20,647 nt of DNA from an uncultured Clostridia bacterium. GTDB lineage: Bacteria > Bacillota > Clostridia > Lachnospirales > Anaerotignaceae. The translations under genes and the position numbers were made by a program. Every line of letters starts with the position of its first letter. Within the stretch, counting starts at the first letter, position 1. Below are positions 6,691 through 14,548 of this stretch, piece by piece. The DNA lies in contig CAMQRG010000014.1 in assembly GCA_947036475.1 (NCBI GenBank), forward strand, positions 1 to 20,647, given 5' to 3'. The notes under the pieces are model-generated. The model was not told the DNA's origin. It searched no databases and saw nothing but the letters and a program-made list of their open reading frames with translations.

Positions 6691-8082
6691 TCATTTTTTC
6701 CCGAAAACGCCTTTCAGCAGTTCTGACAGAAACCTGCACTCCAAAACTTCGATATTCTCCGGCGCGCAGCCGCGCAGCCCGCCCTTTGGAATGAACACTC
6801 TGCTGAATCCCATTCTGTCCAATTCCTTCACGCGCGTTTCCATTGCCGGCACGCGCTTCAGTTCTCCCGTCAGGCCAACGTCCGCAATAAATGCCCAGTC
6901 CGCCGGTATCGCCTTATCATATACCGATGACGCTATGCTCATCAGCACCGCCAGATTTGCCGCCTGTTCCTTCAGATAAAGCCCGCCTGTCGTCTTTACT
7001 ACCACGTTTTTATCATACAGTTTTATCCCGCCCCGTTGTTCCAATATGGAAAGCAGAGTGTTCAGCGTATCCTTTTTCATGGTTTCGCTGATACGGGAGG
7101 GATACGGCGTAAACGATGCGGAAACAAGGCTTTCCACCTCCGCAATCACAGGGCGGGAGCCCTCCCGCAGAACCGCAACCGCGCTGCCGGAAACATTCTC
7201 GCCCTTTTTGCGTTTCGTTACAAAATACTCAGACGGATTTTCAATGGAATCCAGCCCCGTTTCTGTCATCGTGAAAAATCCCATTTCGCCCGTACTGCCG
7301 AAACGGTTCTTTGTTGCCACAAGACAGCGCAGTTCATCTGCGCCCTCCCCCTCCAGCATAAGCACTGCGTCAACCAGATGCTCCAACGCCCGCAGACCGG
7401 CAATTTCATCGCTTTTGTTCATCTGCCCAATCATAAGGGCCGCCCGCGGGCGCGCCTTATCCTTCGCCGCCTGCACCAGAGCAGAGGCACATTCCATGGT
7501 CTGCGTGGGATTGCCCGCGCGCGATGGCAGGAATTCCGCCAGTGAAAAGGTCTGTATGCTGTCCAGTATAATCAAATCCGCATCTGTATCCACAATCGCG
7601 TCCAGCACGCGGTCCATAGATGTATCCGCCAGTATCCAGATATTCTGCTCAATTTTCCGCAGGATACGGTCAGCGCGGCTCTTAATCTGGCTGTCGCTTT
7701 CTTCGCCCGAAGCATAAAGCACGCGAAAACCCTGTTTTGCCAGTGCAGATGCCGCCATCAGTGCCAGTGTGGATTTTCCGCCGCCGGGAGGCGATGTGAT
7801 AATCGTCACAGAATCGCGTACAATGCCGCCCCCCATCACCCTGTCAAACTCGACAATTCCTGTCAAAAGCCTTTGGCTGCCATCAGTTTCCACCTCCGCA
7901 AGCCGCGGCACAGGCTGCCTTGCCGCCGTTCTTGCTGTCCCTGCTGTCCGCGCGGCTTTGCCTGTTTTCTGCTCCAATCCTTCTTCTAATGTATTCCACT
8001 CACCACAGCTTGGACATCTTCCTGCCCATTTCGCACTTTTATATCCACATTCTTTACAAATAAACACTGTTTTCTGCTTCAT
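6691..8082 (-). CDS. radA: RadA/Sms-family DNA repair ATPase, divergent
   Basis: RadA is a RecA-related ATPase that promotes branch migration in recombinational repair. The 463 residues show the family order: C4 zinc finger (C9, C12, C23, C26), RecA-like ATPase with P-loop SPPGGGKST (97-105) and Walker B LIILDS (170-175), the RadA signature KNRFG (258-262), and a C-terminal Lon-protease-like domain ending ...RVFIPKGGLRG. Two family motifs are unusual: the P-loop begins with Ser where GxxxxGKS has Gly, and the usual GHVTKxGxxAGP reads GQMNKSDEIAGL. Both remain lysine- and serine-competent at the core. The start at 8082 has a weak GGTGGAG very close upstream; an ATG at 8091 is closed by an early stop. 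clpC and radA are near neighbours in many Firmicutes; here one gene and a terminator lie between. Confidence 0.93.
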   Translation of the reverse strand: MKQKTVFICKECGYKSAKWAGRCPSCGEWNTLEEGLEQKTGKAARTAGTARTAARQPVPRLAEVETDGSQRLLTGIVEFDRVMGGGIVRDSVTIITSPPGGGKSTLALMAASALAKQGFRVLYASGEESDSQIKSRADRILRKIEQNIWILADTSMDRVLDAIVDTDADLIILDSIQTFSLAEFLPSRAGNPTQTMECASALVQAAKDKARPRAALMIGQMNKSDEIAGLRALEHLVDAVLMLEGEGADELRCLVATKNRFGSTGEMGFFTMTETGLDSIENPSEYFVTKRKKGENVSGSAVAVLREGSRPVIAEVESLVSASFTPYPSRISETMKKDTLNTLLSILEQRGGIKLYDKNVVVKTTGGLYLKEQAANLAVLMSIASSVYDKAIPADWAFIADVGLTGELKRVPAMETRVKELDRMGFSRVFIPKGGLRGCAPENIEVLECRFLSELLKGVFGKK

Positions 8083-8120
8083 CTCTCCACCATGTCTTTT
8101 TTCCGCGTTTTTCTATTATG

Positions 8121-8165
8121 AAAAAGTGGGCTGCAACGCAGGAATCCTGCTTTTACAGTCCACTT
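8121..8165 (-). terminator. Intrinsic terminator between the 137-residue gene and radA
   Basis: On the minus strand AAGTGG (8160-8165) pairs with CCACTT (8124-8129), continued by CTG/CAG and an inner GCAGG-ATT-CCTGC hairpin, and is followed by a run of T (8121-8125). It implies that radA needs its own promoter or relies on read-through. Confidence 0.8.
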
Positions 8166-8173
8166 GTCCCTAA

Positions 8174-8587
8174 TCAGCCTATTTTTTCAATTACGATTTC
8201 CGGCATTTTATTCTGCCGCTCCACACTGAAATTCACTTTCCCCGCCATGTTGGTTTTCATCTTCCCAACATTCACATCGTCAATCAGGATTTTGTACTCC
8301 GTTTCCGGTTCCAGTTCCAGCGTAATCTGAATGTCTTCTTCGCTTTCGACAGAGAACTTTGCGCCTTTTTCGTCCATACCGAAATTATGTATCGTTGCTC
8401 CCGGAACGGCCTCTAAAAGCATTTTCCCGTTCTTTTCCAGCTTTGTAATCTCCCGGAAGGTTTTCACCTTATACAGATCTCCATTTGCTTCAAAATCGAG
8501 AACCTTCTTTTTTTCGTCCATCAGATAGTTGCCAAAACTGATTCTGCCGTTTTCCTCTTGCCTGATCAATTCTTGAATGACTGCCAT
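8174..8587 (-). CDS. Conserved clostridial protein of unknown function (137 aa, 'endosialidase'-labelled family)
   Basis: A soluble 137-residue protein without signal peptide or membrane segment. The opening MAVIQELIRQEENGRISFGNYLMDEKKKV..., the DLYKVKTFREITKLEKNG segment and the ending KVNFSVERQNKMPEIVIEKIG match a small family common in Clostridia that databases often label endosialidase; no catalytic motif supports that label. It is acidic and looks all-beta by its alternating hydrophobic pattern. GGGAGG 9 nt before ATG 8587 fixes the start. It sits between clpC and radA, with a 480-nt structured gap upstream and a strong terminator downstream, so it is probably a single-gene transcript. 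The function is not known. Confidence 0.85.
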   Translation of the reverse strand: MAVIQELIRQEENGRISFGNYLMDEKKKVLDFEANGDLYKVKTFREITKLEKNGKMLLEAVPGATIHNFGMDEKGAKFSVESEEDIQITLELEPETEYKILIDDVNVGKMKTNMAGKVNFSVERQNKMPEIVIEKIG

Positions 8588-8698
8588 TTCTAAGTACCTC
8601 CCAGTTGTTTCCTATGTTTTTTAGAAACCCGAAACCCTGGAGTAAGGTCAAAACGTTTTGTAACCTTCCGGCTGCAAAACAGACCCTCCAAGCCTCCG

Positions 8699-8755
8699 CA
8701 GGGGCTTCAAGCCCCTGACCCATTTCCGCTGTATTTCATACGGCGGGATATATGG
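8699..8755. repeat. Palindromic element, structural relative of the dispersed repeat
   Basis: Hairpin A CAGGGGCTT-C-AAGCCCCTG (8699-8717) is followed by TGACCC and hairpin B CCGCTGTAT-TTC-ATACGGCGG (8726-8746, one G-T pair), enclosed by CCCAT/ATGGG. Order, the TGACC linker and the TTC loop match the copies at 1511 and 19466, while stem sequences differ with pairing kept. Confidence 0.5.
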
Positions 8756-8829
8756 GTTTTATGTATCCCTAAATGATATTTACGAGAAACTTACTTTTAT
8801 TTCGCTAAAATTCCCCACCATTTTCAGAG

Positions 8830-9000
8830 CCTCTCAGAAAGCCGCGCCTTCCTCACGCCCCGCGCAGTGCCAGCTCTATTCCGCTTCGCTTCATTTCGCT
8901 GCGGGCTTTCGCCCTATGAAAGAATACGAAAAACCTTTCGCCTTAGTGCAGGCACTGGCAAAGGCTTTTCGCCTTCTTTCGCACTGCTCAATGCTTATGC
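8830..9000 (-). ncRNA. Candidate structured RNA or hairpin-rich leader
   Basis: Read leftward, the block contains GCGAAA repeatedly, including stems capped by it: GGGC-GAAA-GCCC (a GNRA tetraloop) and AAGGC-GAAAA-GCCTT. CAGTGCC and GGCACTG (plus 8865-8871 with 8951-8957) can pair, while the same 8864-8870 arm can also pair with GCACTGC at 8981-8987, and AGTGC-AG-GCACT (8945-8956) is a local hairpin. An extended -10 promoter lies just upstream. It matches no RNA family I recognise, and may instead be a repeated DNA element. Confidence 0.3.
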
Positions 9001-9002
9001 AT

Positions 9003-9031
9003 AGTATACCACAAAACCCATTTCCGGTACA
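9003..9031 (-). promoter_or_regulatory. Candidate promoter reading toward the hairpin block and 137-residue gene
   Basis: Minus-strand TATACT (9003-9008) preceded by TGG (extended -10); the -35 hexamer TGTACC (9026-9031) at 17 nt is poor, which is tolerated with an extended -10. Confidence 0.4.
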
Positions 9032-9068
9032 GCCAAATTTTTGCGTTTCTTTTTGGTAAAAACTATCC

Positions 9069-11516
9069 TCATTTCACAACGCGGAACAGGAAGCCGTTCG
9101 TTTTCACTCCTACGGACACCTTTTCTCCCGCCTTAAAATTACCCTGCAAATATTCCTCGGCAAAAGCGTCCTCAATCTTAGACTGTATCGCCCTTCTGAG
9201 CGGCCTTGCGCCATATGCTTTATCAAAGCCCTCCTCGGCAATTTTTTCCAGAGCCTTATCTGTAAAGGAAACAGAAATGCCCATATTTTCCTGCACACGC
9301 TTCGCCAGCGTATCCGTCATCAGCTTGACAATTTCCAGAATATCTTCTTTTTCAAGGGCATGGAACACAATCATATCGTCAATTCTGTTCAAAAATTCCG
9401 GTTTGAATACGTTTTTCACCTCGTCCATAACGCTTTTCTTCATCAGCTCATAGCTCTGTTCCGGTGTTTCCACGCTGGTGAAGCCCAGCCGTTTCGGGGC
9501 AACAATGCTCCTTGCACCAGCGTTGGAGGTCATGATGATAACCGTATTCTTAAAATCTACCTTTCTGCCCTGTCCGTCTGTGATATGTCCATCGTCCAGC
9601 ACCTGAAGCAGTACGTTGAACACCTCTGGTGATGCCTTTTCGATTTCATCGAACAATATCACAGAGTAGGGGTTGCGGCGCACTTTTTCACTGAGCTGGC
9701 CGCCTTCTTCATAACCGACATAACCCGGAGGCGAGCCGACCATGCGGGATACACTGTGCTTTTCCATATATTCGGACATATCAATGCGTATCATAGCATT
9801 TTCGTCCCCGAAAAGGGCCTCCGCCAACGCTTTGGAAAGTTCCGTTTTGCCTACGCCGGTCGGTCCCAGAAACAGGAACGAACCAATCGGGCGGTTCGGG
9901 TCTTTCAGCCCTACGCGCCCGCGGCGGACTGCCTTCGCCACCGCCTTCACCGCCTCCTGCTGTCCGATTACACGCTGGTGGAGCGTATCCTCCAACCGCA
10001 GCAGACGCTGGCTTTCCTCTTCCCGCAGGCTCTGCACAGGAATCCCCGTCCAGCGGGAAACCACCTCGGCAACGTCCTCTTTTGTCACAATCTGATCGGA
10101 GCCGCCATGTGCCGTTTCCCATTCCTGCTTGGCTTCTTTCAGCTGCACGCGCAGTGCGTCCTGCTGCTTCTTAATTTCCGCCGCCTTTTCAAATTCCTCT
10201 GTCTTGATGGATTCCTCTTTTTCCTTTTCCATCTCCGCAAGTTTCTTTTCCAGTTCCGTCACACTGACAGGCGCGGTATATGCCCGCAGGCGCAGCCGGG
10301 ACGCAGCTTCATCAATCAGGTCAATCGCCTTATCCGGCAGAAAACGGTCTGCAACATAGCGGGAAGAAAGTTTCACCGCAGATTCCAGTGCTTCATCGGA
10401 AATCGTGACTTTGTGGTGCATTTCATATTTATCCTTCAATGCCTGTAACATTTCCACTGCAACCTTTTCCTCCGGTTCCTCCACCCGCACAGGCTGGAAC
10501 CGCCGTTCAAACGCCGCGTCCTTCTCAATATGCTTGCGGTATTCCTCCAATGTTGTCGCACCAATCAGCTGTATTTCGCCCCGCGCAAGGGAAGGTTTCA
10601 GGATATTGGACGCGTCTATCGCGCCTTCCGCCGCCCCTGCACCAATGATAGTGTGTATTTCGTCCACGAACAGTATGATATTTCCGTCTGCTTTAACTTC
10701 GTCCAGAGCCTTTTTCATGCGCTCCTCAAATTCGCCGCGGTATTTTGAGCCGGCAACCATTGCCGAAAGGTCCAATCCGACAATTTTCTTTTTTTTCAGC
10801 GTATCCGGAATACTGCCCTCGGCTATCTTCTGTGCCAGTCCTTCCACGATTGCCGTCTTGCCCACGCCCGGGTCACCCACAAGACAGGGATTATTTTTCG
10901 TCCGGCGGCTCAAAATCTGTATGATGCGCTCAATCTCGTTATCCCGTCCCACAATAGGGTCAAATTTATTCTGCTTCGCCATATCGGTCAGGTTTCGGCT
11001 GAATTTGTCCAGCGTTTCCGTATTGCTCTTTTCCTCCTGCTCGCCCTGTAAATTCATACCCATTGCTCCGGCAGGCTGCGCTTCACTTTCGCCCAGCATA
11101 AGCATGATATCCTCGTAAAGCCGCTGCAAATTTACGCCCAGTCCCACCAGAATCTTTACGGCAAGATTATCGTTTTCCCGTATCAGCGCAACAAGGATGT
11201 GTTCTGTACCAACATAGCCTGTATTCATGCGAACAGCCTCCCGCACACTGCTTTCTACTACGCGCTTTGCACGCGGCGTAAAATCCGCCGGAAGGAAAAA
11301 TGTCTTTTCCGTCCTGTGTGCTGCCGCAATCTGCTCCATCACCTGATGGTACGTTACATTCTGCCCCTCCAAAGCCTTTGCCGCAACACTTTCCTGTGCC
11401 AGCGTCAGCCCCAGAAGAATATGTTCCGTACCGACATATTTATTCCCCAGCTTCAGGGCCGCCTCCTGGGCCCGTGTCAAAACGTCCTGTGCCTTTTTTG
11501 TAAATCTGCCCTGCAT
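9069..11516 (-). CDS. clpC: ClpC-type AAA+ unfoldase
   Basis: Hexameric Clp/Hsp100 ATPase that unfolds proteins and feeds them to ClpP in general and stress proteolysis. The 815 residues have the family length and order: two Clp_N repeats (1-145), AAA1 with Walker A GDPGVGKT (214-221) and Walker B ILFVDE (281-286), a coiled middle domain with UVR-like EEFEKAAEIKKQQDAL (440-455) typical of ClpC, and AAA2 with Walker A GPTGVGKT (551-558), pore loop GSPPGYVGYEEGG (594-606) and Walker B VILFDE (619-624). The start has GAGGTGG about 6 nt upstream. The usual ctsR-mcsA-mcsB partners are absent, and I see no CtsR heptad or CIRCE site in the promoter region. The leader instead holds a perfect dyad and a short in-frame ORF that stops immediately before the clpC ATG. 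Confidence 0.97.
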   Translation of the reverse strand: MQGRFTKKAQDVLTRAQEAALKLGNKYVGTEHILLGLTLAQESVAAKALEGQNVTYHQVMEQIAAAHRTEKTFFLPADFTPRAKRVVESSVREAVRMNTGYVGTEHILVALIRENDNLAVKILVGLGVNLQRLYEDIMLMLGESEAQPAGAMGMNLQGEQEEKSNTETLDKFSRNLTDMAKQNKFDPIVGRDNEIERIIQILSRRTKNNPCLVGDPGVGKTAIVEGLAQKIAEGSIPDTLKKKKIVGLDLSAMVAGSKYRGEFEERMKKALDEVKADGNIILFVDEIHTIIGAGAAEGAIDASNILKPSLARGEIQLIGATTLEEYRKHIEKDAAFERRFQPVRVEEPEEKVAVEMLQALKDKYEMHHKVTISDEALESAVKLSSRYVADRFLPDKAIDLIDEAASRLRLRAYTAPVSVTELEKKLAEMEKEKEESIKTEEFEKAAEIKKQQDALRVQLKEAKQEWETAHGGSDQIVTKEDVAEVVSRWTGIPVQSLREEESQRLLRLEDTLHQRVIGQQEAVKAVAKAVRRGRVGLKDPNRPIGSFLFLGPTGVGKTELSKALAEALFGDENAMIRIDMSEYMEKHSVSRMVGSPPGYVGYEEGGQLSEKVRRNPYSVILFDEIEKASPEVFNVLLQVLDDGHITDGQGRKVDFKNTVIIMTSNAGARSIVAPKRLGFTSVETPEQSYELMKKSVMDEVKNVFKPEFLNRIDDMIVFHALEKEDILEIVKLMTDTLAKRVQENMGISVSFTDKALEKIAEEGFDKAYGARPLRRAIQSKIEDAFAEEYLQGNFKAGEKVSVGVKTNGFLFRVVK

Positions 11517-11621
11517 CTATATCCACCTCTTTTGATTTGTTAGCCAGTTGTTCCTGTGATTGCTAATATTCTTTGGAAAGAAAAGAACATTCTCCGGGGA
11601 ACAGAACTTCCCGTTCCCCAT
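11517..11621 (-). CDS. Candidate 34-codon leader ORF ending directly at clpC
   Basis: An open frame begins at ATG 11621 with AGGAG (11629-11633) 7 nt upstream; a second in-frame ATG at 11627 is too close to that site. It starts MGNGKFCSPENVL, contains many Asn and two Trp, and ends at TAG 11517-11519, the codon immediately before the clpC ATG and in the same frame. Such an arrangement would couple termination of the short frame to clpC initiation, or could be an N-terminal extension made only by stop read-through. The first bases lie in the dyad 11596-11619. Nothing resembles a known protein, and expression is inferred. Confidence 0.35.
   Translation of the reverse strand: MGNGKFCSPENVLFFPKNISNHRNNWLTNQKRWI
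11596..11619 (-). promoter_or_regulatory. Perfect dyad in the clpC leader (possible operator or RNA hairpin)
   Basis: GGGGAAC (minus, 11613-11619) and GTTCCCC (11596-11602) form a 7-bp inverted repeat around a 10-nt spacer that itself contains GAAGTTC. It lies about 25 nt downstream of the -10 and begins at the ATG of the leader ORF. It is neither a CtsR nor a CIRCE sequence; the GAAC/GTTC spacing does not fit a Firmicute LexA box. Confidence 0.5.
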
Positions 11622-11644
11622 CGTCATGCTCCTATTATATCCGT

Positions 11645-11673
11645 ATTATAATACACCCTTGCCAAAAATGCAA
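11645..11673 (-). promoter_or_regulatory. Probable promoter of clpC
   Basis: Minus-strand TTGCAT (11668-11673), 17-nt spacer and perfect TATAAT (11645-11650), placed just after the end of the rluA-type gene. The leader would be about 120 nt. Confidence 0.6.
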
Positions 11674-11683
11674 AGATAGTTTT

Positions 11684-12352
11684 TTACAAATGCGAAATTT
11701 CTTCCCAAAACAGGCTGAACGGCTCGCACTGCGGCAGTTCCCGGAACAGAAACGGATGTTTTGTTTTCGGATGCGTTCCGGAAAGACTGTAAGCCCAAAG
11801 GGCAATATTTCCCCGCGCGGATTTGGGGTTATATTTCCGGTCGCCCCAGATTGGCGCGCCCATACCGGAAGTCTGCACCCGTATCTGGTGGTGCCGCCCC
11901 GTCAAAAGAGTAATTTCCGCCAGTGTCAACGTGCCGCCTTCCGTTTCCTTTTCTGCCAGCCGTCGGTATTCCAGCATGGCACGTTTCGCGCCCTTCGTCC
12001 CTTCCGGCACAATTTCCGAAAGGTTTGTACGCCCGTTTTTCCGCAGGAAATCCTCACGCCTGCCCTGCTCCTGCGGCAGCTTTCCGGTCAGAACAGCCAG
12101 ATAGCTTTTTTGCAGACGTTTTTCCTGTATGTCTTTGGCAAGAACAGCCTCCGCCTGTTTTGTTTTGGCAAAAAGCATCACGCCGCCCACTGGTCTGTCC
12201 AGCCTGTGCAGCAATCCGAGCGGCTGCCCTGCATATGCCTCCAGCTCCTCCAGAAAGCTGCGGTCTCCCGTCAGATCCGGCTGGACAGGCATGCCCTGCG
12301 GCTTGACCGCCGCAAGTATGCTGGCATCTTCAAATATGATATTGTTTGTCAT
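11684..12352 (-). CDS. RluA-family RNA pseudouridine synthase
   Basis: Converts specific uridines in rRNA or tRNA to pseudouridine. The 222 residues carry the catalytic motif HRLDRPVGG with D52 (family consensus HRLDxxTSG), the KxYLAVLTG strand (83-91), LLTGRHHQIRVQ (GRTHQIRVH in most members) and a C-terminal HPFLFRELP segment. There is no N-terminal S4 domain, so it is the short RluA/YlyB-like form; the target site cannot be told. The start overlaps the end of the upstream GH13 gene by 23 nt and is preceded by GGAAGGAAG, showing translational coupling in a two-gene operon. The functional link between glucan hydrolysis and RNA modification is not evident. Confidence 0.93.
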   Translation of the reverse strand: MTNNIIFEDASILAAVKPQGMPVQPDLTGDRSFLEELEAYAGQPLGLLHRLDRPVGGVMLFAKTKQAEAVLAKDIQEKRLQKSYLAVLTGKLPQEQGRREDFLRKNGRTNLSEIVPEGTKGAKRAMLEYRRLAEKETEGGTLTLAEITLLTGRHHQIRVQTSGMGAPIWGDRKYNPKSARGNIALWAYSLSGTHPKTKHPFLFRELPQCEPFSLFWEEISHL

Positions 12353-14390
12353 CCCGCACTTCCTTCCAGACCATGCAGCTTTTCGGCGGCATAATCGTTT
12401 CCATCATGCCATGCATCACAGGATACGGCACAGGAAAATCATCGAACCCGGAACGGTTGCTCTGCACAAGGATATGCAGGCAGCTTTCCGGCGCAACCCC
12501 GCAGAGCCAGACCGGTATGGATACTACCTGGCCTTCGTCCGAGTTGTTCATCGCAACAACATAATTCCCCGTTTCGTCAAAACGGCCGTAAGCAATCACG
12601 CCATACCCGCCGTATAGCGGGCGCAGAGAGCCGGAACGCAGAGTTTGATGCTCCTTCCGCAGAGAAATCATTTTTTTGTGGAAAGCAATCAGCGCATCGT
12701 CCTCCTTCCCCCAGGGGTAGGCACGACGGTTGTCCGGGTCTGTCCAGCCGACCATTCCGGCTTCGTCCCCATAATACACAGTAGGCGCACCGGGCCATGT
12801 CATCTGGAACAGCACTGCTTCCCGCATAACTGCCTTATCCACATTTTCTCCCGCAGCTTCCGCTCCTTCGTTTTCCAGCCTGCCCGTCCGGCGGTTTGTC
12901 CGCGTCAGAAAACGGGAATGGTCGTGGTTGGAAAGCTCATTCATGGAAACCTGTATCGCCTGCGCCGGAAGGCGGCTCATCTGGTAAATCATGCCGCCCC
13001 AGAACGCATCGGCATTGTTATATAAATCGTCCCTGCGTTCCGTACTGTGCTTGGAAACGCCCGTCAGGAACCATGTCAAAGGCTCCATGAACGCATCGTA
13101 ATTCATGATGCTGTCCCACTGGTCCCCCTGGAGCCATGATGACGCATCTCCGTAATGCTCCGCCAGAATCAGCTTTTCCTGCGAAACATCTTTGACCGCC
13201 TTGCGGAACACAGACCAGAACCGATGGTTGAAATCCGCCGTCCTGCCCAAATCCGCCGCAACGTCCAGCCGCCAGCCGTCCGCATTATACGGCGGGGAAA
13301 CCCATTTCCTGCCAATGGCAATCAAGGCATTCCGCAGTGCAATGGAACCTTCTGCGTTTAATTTCGGGTGGTTGGCGTGTCCCCACCAGCCATCGTAATT
13401 GTTGCCCTCCTGCCAGTAAAAATAATTGCGGTAGGGGCTTTTTGCATGCAGATATGCGCCCTGTCCTTCCTTACCATAGAGGTTTTCCCTGTCCAGCCAT
13501 TTATGGAACGCGCCGCAATGGTTGAACACACCGTCTATAATCACGCGTATCCCCCGTTCATGCGCCGCCTGCACAAGCTCGGCAAACAACGCGTCAGACG
13601 CCTCCAGATTTGCCAAATCAGTCGTCCGCGCAATATAAAGGGCATTCTCCTTCCCCGCGTTTTCCGGAGAGATTTTTTCGCGTACGACTCTGCCAAAGTG
13701 CGGGTCGATATGGTCATAATCCTGTATATCATATTTATGGTTGCTTGGGGAAACAAAAATCGGATTCAGATATAATGCTTCAATACCCAGCTCCTGCAAA
13801 TAATCCAGCTTATCCTTTATCCCCTGCAAATCCCCGCCGTAAAAGCGGTGAATATCCGTCGGCTCCGGCAGGGAATCCCAGTCCTCCACACGCTCGACCG
13901 TCCGCCCCAGATATGTATACTCACCCGTCTGCACATCATTGCTTTTATCCCCGTTGCAGAAACGGTCCGGGTAAATCTGGTACATGACTGCGCCCTTTGC
14001 CCAGTCCGGCGTTTTATAATCCCGCAGAATTTCAAACCAGCCATCTGTACGGTATTCATGGAAATATCCATATTTCGTGTAAAATCCATACTGTTCACCA
14101 TATTGCAGGCGGAAGAAATAGGCGGTCTTTTCCTTCGCAGGCGGGAGAACGGTGCGATAATATGCAAAAACACCGTCCTCCCTTATTTTTTCCATAAAAA
14201 ATTCACGTTCTGACGTGCATAAAAAAATGGCTGAAAAGCAGCCTTTCCCGACCCGTATGGAAACCGCCACACTGTCCGCTGAGGAAGGCTCCGCCGGTAC
14301 GCGGAACTGCTTCGTTTCATCACTGTATACCGCCTGAGCCCGAAATTCGTCCTCGCTCATTTTCAGACCCATCTCAAAATGTTCTGCCAT
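12330..14390 (-). CDS. Cytoplasmic GH13 alpha-glucan hydrolase (neopullulanase / cyclomaltodextrinase-like)
   Basis: Hydrolyses alpha-1,4 (possibly also alpha-1,6) linkages in imported maltodextrins or cyclodextrins. The 686 residues contain an N-terminal beta domain (about 1-125, CBM34-like), the VMYQIYPDRFCNGD entry to the barrel (135-148), region I DGVFNH (286-291), region II GWRLDVAAD with nucleophile D376, region III LILAEHYG with acid/base E411, and region IV NELSNHDHSRF with D490. No signal peptide is present, so the enzyme is intracellular. The NHDHSRFLTRTNRRTGR stretch is typical of a clostridial GH13 subgroup rather than secreted alpha-amylases. Only a weak AGGA precedes ATG 14390, so a slightly later start (Met7 or Met11) is possible. 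It is driven by a perfect consensus promoter and is cotranscribed with the RluA-type gene. Confidence 0.93.
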   Translation of the reverse strand: MAEHFEMGLKMSEDEFRAQAVYSDETKQFRVPAEPSSADSVAVSIRVGKGCFSAIFLCTSEREFFMEKIREDGVFAYYRTVLPPAKEKTAYFFRLQYGEQYGFYTKYGYFHEYRTDGWFEILRDYKTPDWAKGAVMYQIYPDRFCNGDKSNDVQTGEYTYLGRTVERVEDWDSLPEPTDIHRFYGGDLQGIKDKLDYLQELGIEALYLNPIFVSPSNHKYDIQDYDHIDPHFGRVVREKISPENAGKENALYIARTTDLANLEASDALFAELVQAAHERGIRVIIDGVFNHCGAFHKWLDRENLYGKEGQGAYLHAKSPYRNYFYWQEGNNYDGWWGHANHPKLNAEGSIALRNALIAIGRKWVSPPYNADGWRLDVAADLGRTADFNHRFWSVFRKAVKDVSQEKLILAEHYGDASSWLQGDQWDSIMNYDAFMEPLTWFLTGVSKHSTERRDDLYNNADAFWGGMIYQMSRLPAQAIQVSMNELSNHDHSRFLTRTNRRTGRLENEGAEAAGENVDKAVMREAVLFQMTWPGAPTVYYGDEAGMVGWTDPDNRRAYPWGKEDDALIAFHKKMISLRKEHQTLRSGSLRPLYGGYGVIAYGRFDETGNYVVAMNNSDEGQVVSIPVWLCGVAPESCLHILVQSNRSGFDDFPVPYPVMHGMMETIMPPKSCMVWKEVRDDKQYHI

Positions 14391-14495
14391 CGTTCCTACA
14401 CCACCCTGAGGTTTGTCTTATTTTTTGAAAATACATGGAAAAAGCACGCCCGGCTGTTTTTGCGCACAGTACAGGCGTTTTCCGCTGTTTCCATC

Positions 14496-14524
14496 ATTAT
14501 AATATGCCGCCGCCGCGATGTCAA
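14496..14524 (-). promoter_or_regulatory. Perfect sigma-A promoter of the GH13-rluA operon
   Basis: Minus-strand TTGACA (14519-14524), exactly 17 nt, TATAAT (14496-14501): full consensus in both hexamers. The leader of about 100 nt contains a small bulged hairpin but no cre-like site that I can identify. Confidence 0.85.
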
Positions 14525-14548
14525 ACAAAAGCCGTACCCAGCAGCAAA

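Larger units (their letters stand above)
8588..9068. other. 480-nt gap between clpC and the 137-residue gene
   Basis: No protein-coding frame with a ribosome-binding site is seen. From left to right (plus coordinates) it holds a plain stretch (8588-8698), a palindromic element (8699-8755), an AT-rich stretch (8756-8829), a hairpin-rich block with recurrent GCGAAA on the minus strand (8830-9000) and a candidate leftward promoter (9003-9031). It would be a roughly 410-nt leader for the 137-residue gene if transcribed through. Confidence 0.5.

Noticed and set aside
11517..11683. CtsR, CIRCE or LexA sites upstream of clpC
   Set aside because: No GGTCAAA heptad pair, no TTAGCACTC/GAGTGCTAA, and the GAAC-GTTC spacing is 5 rather than the 4 of a LexA box.
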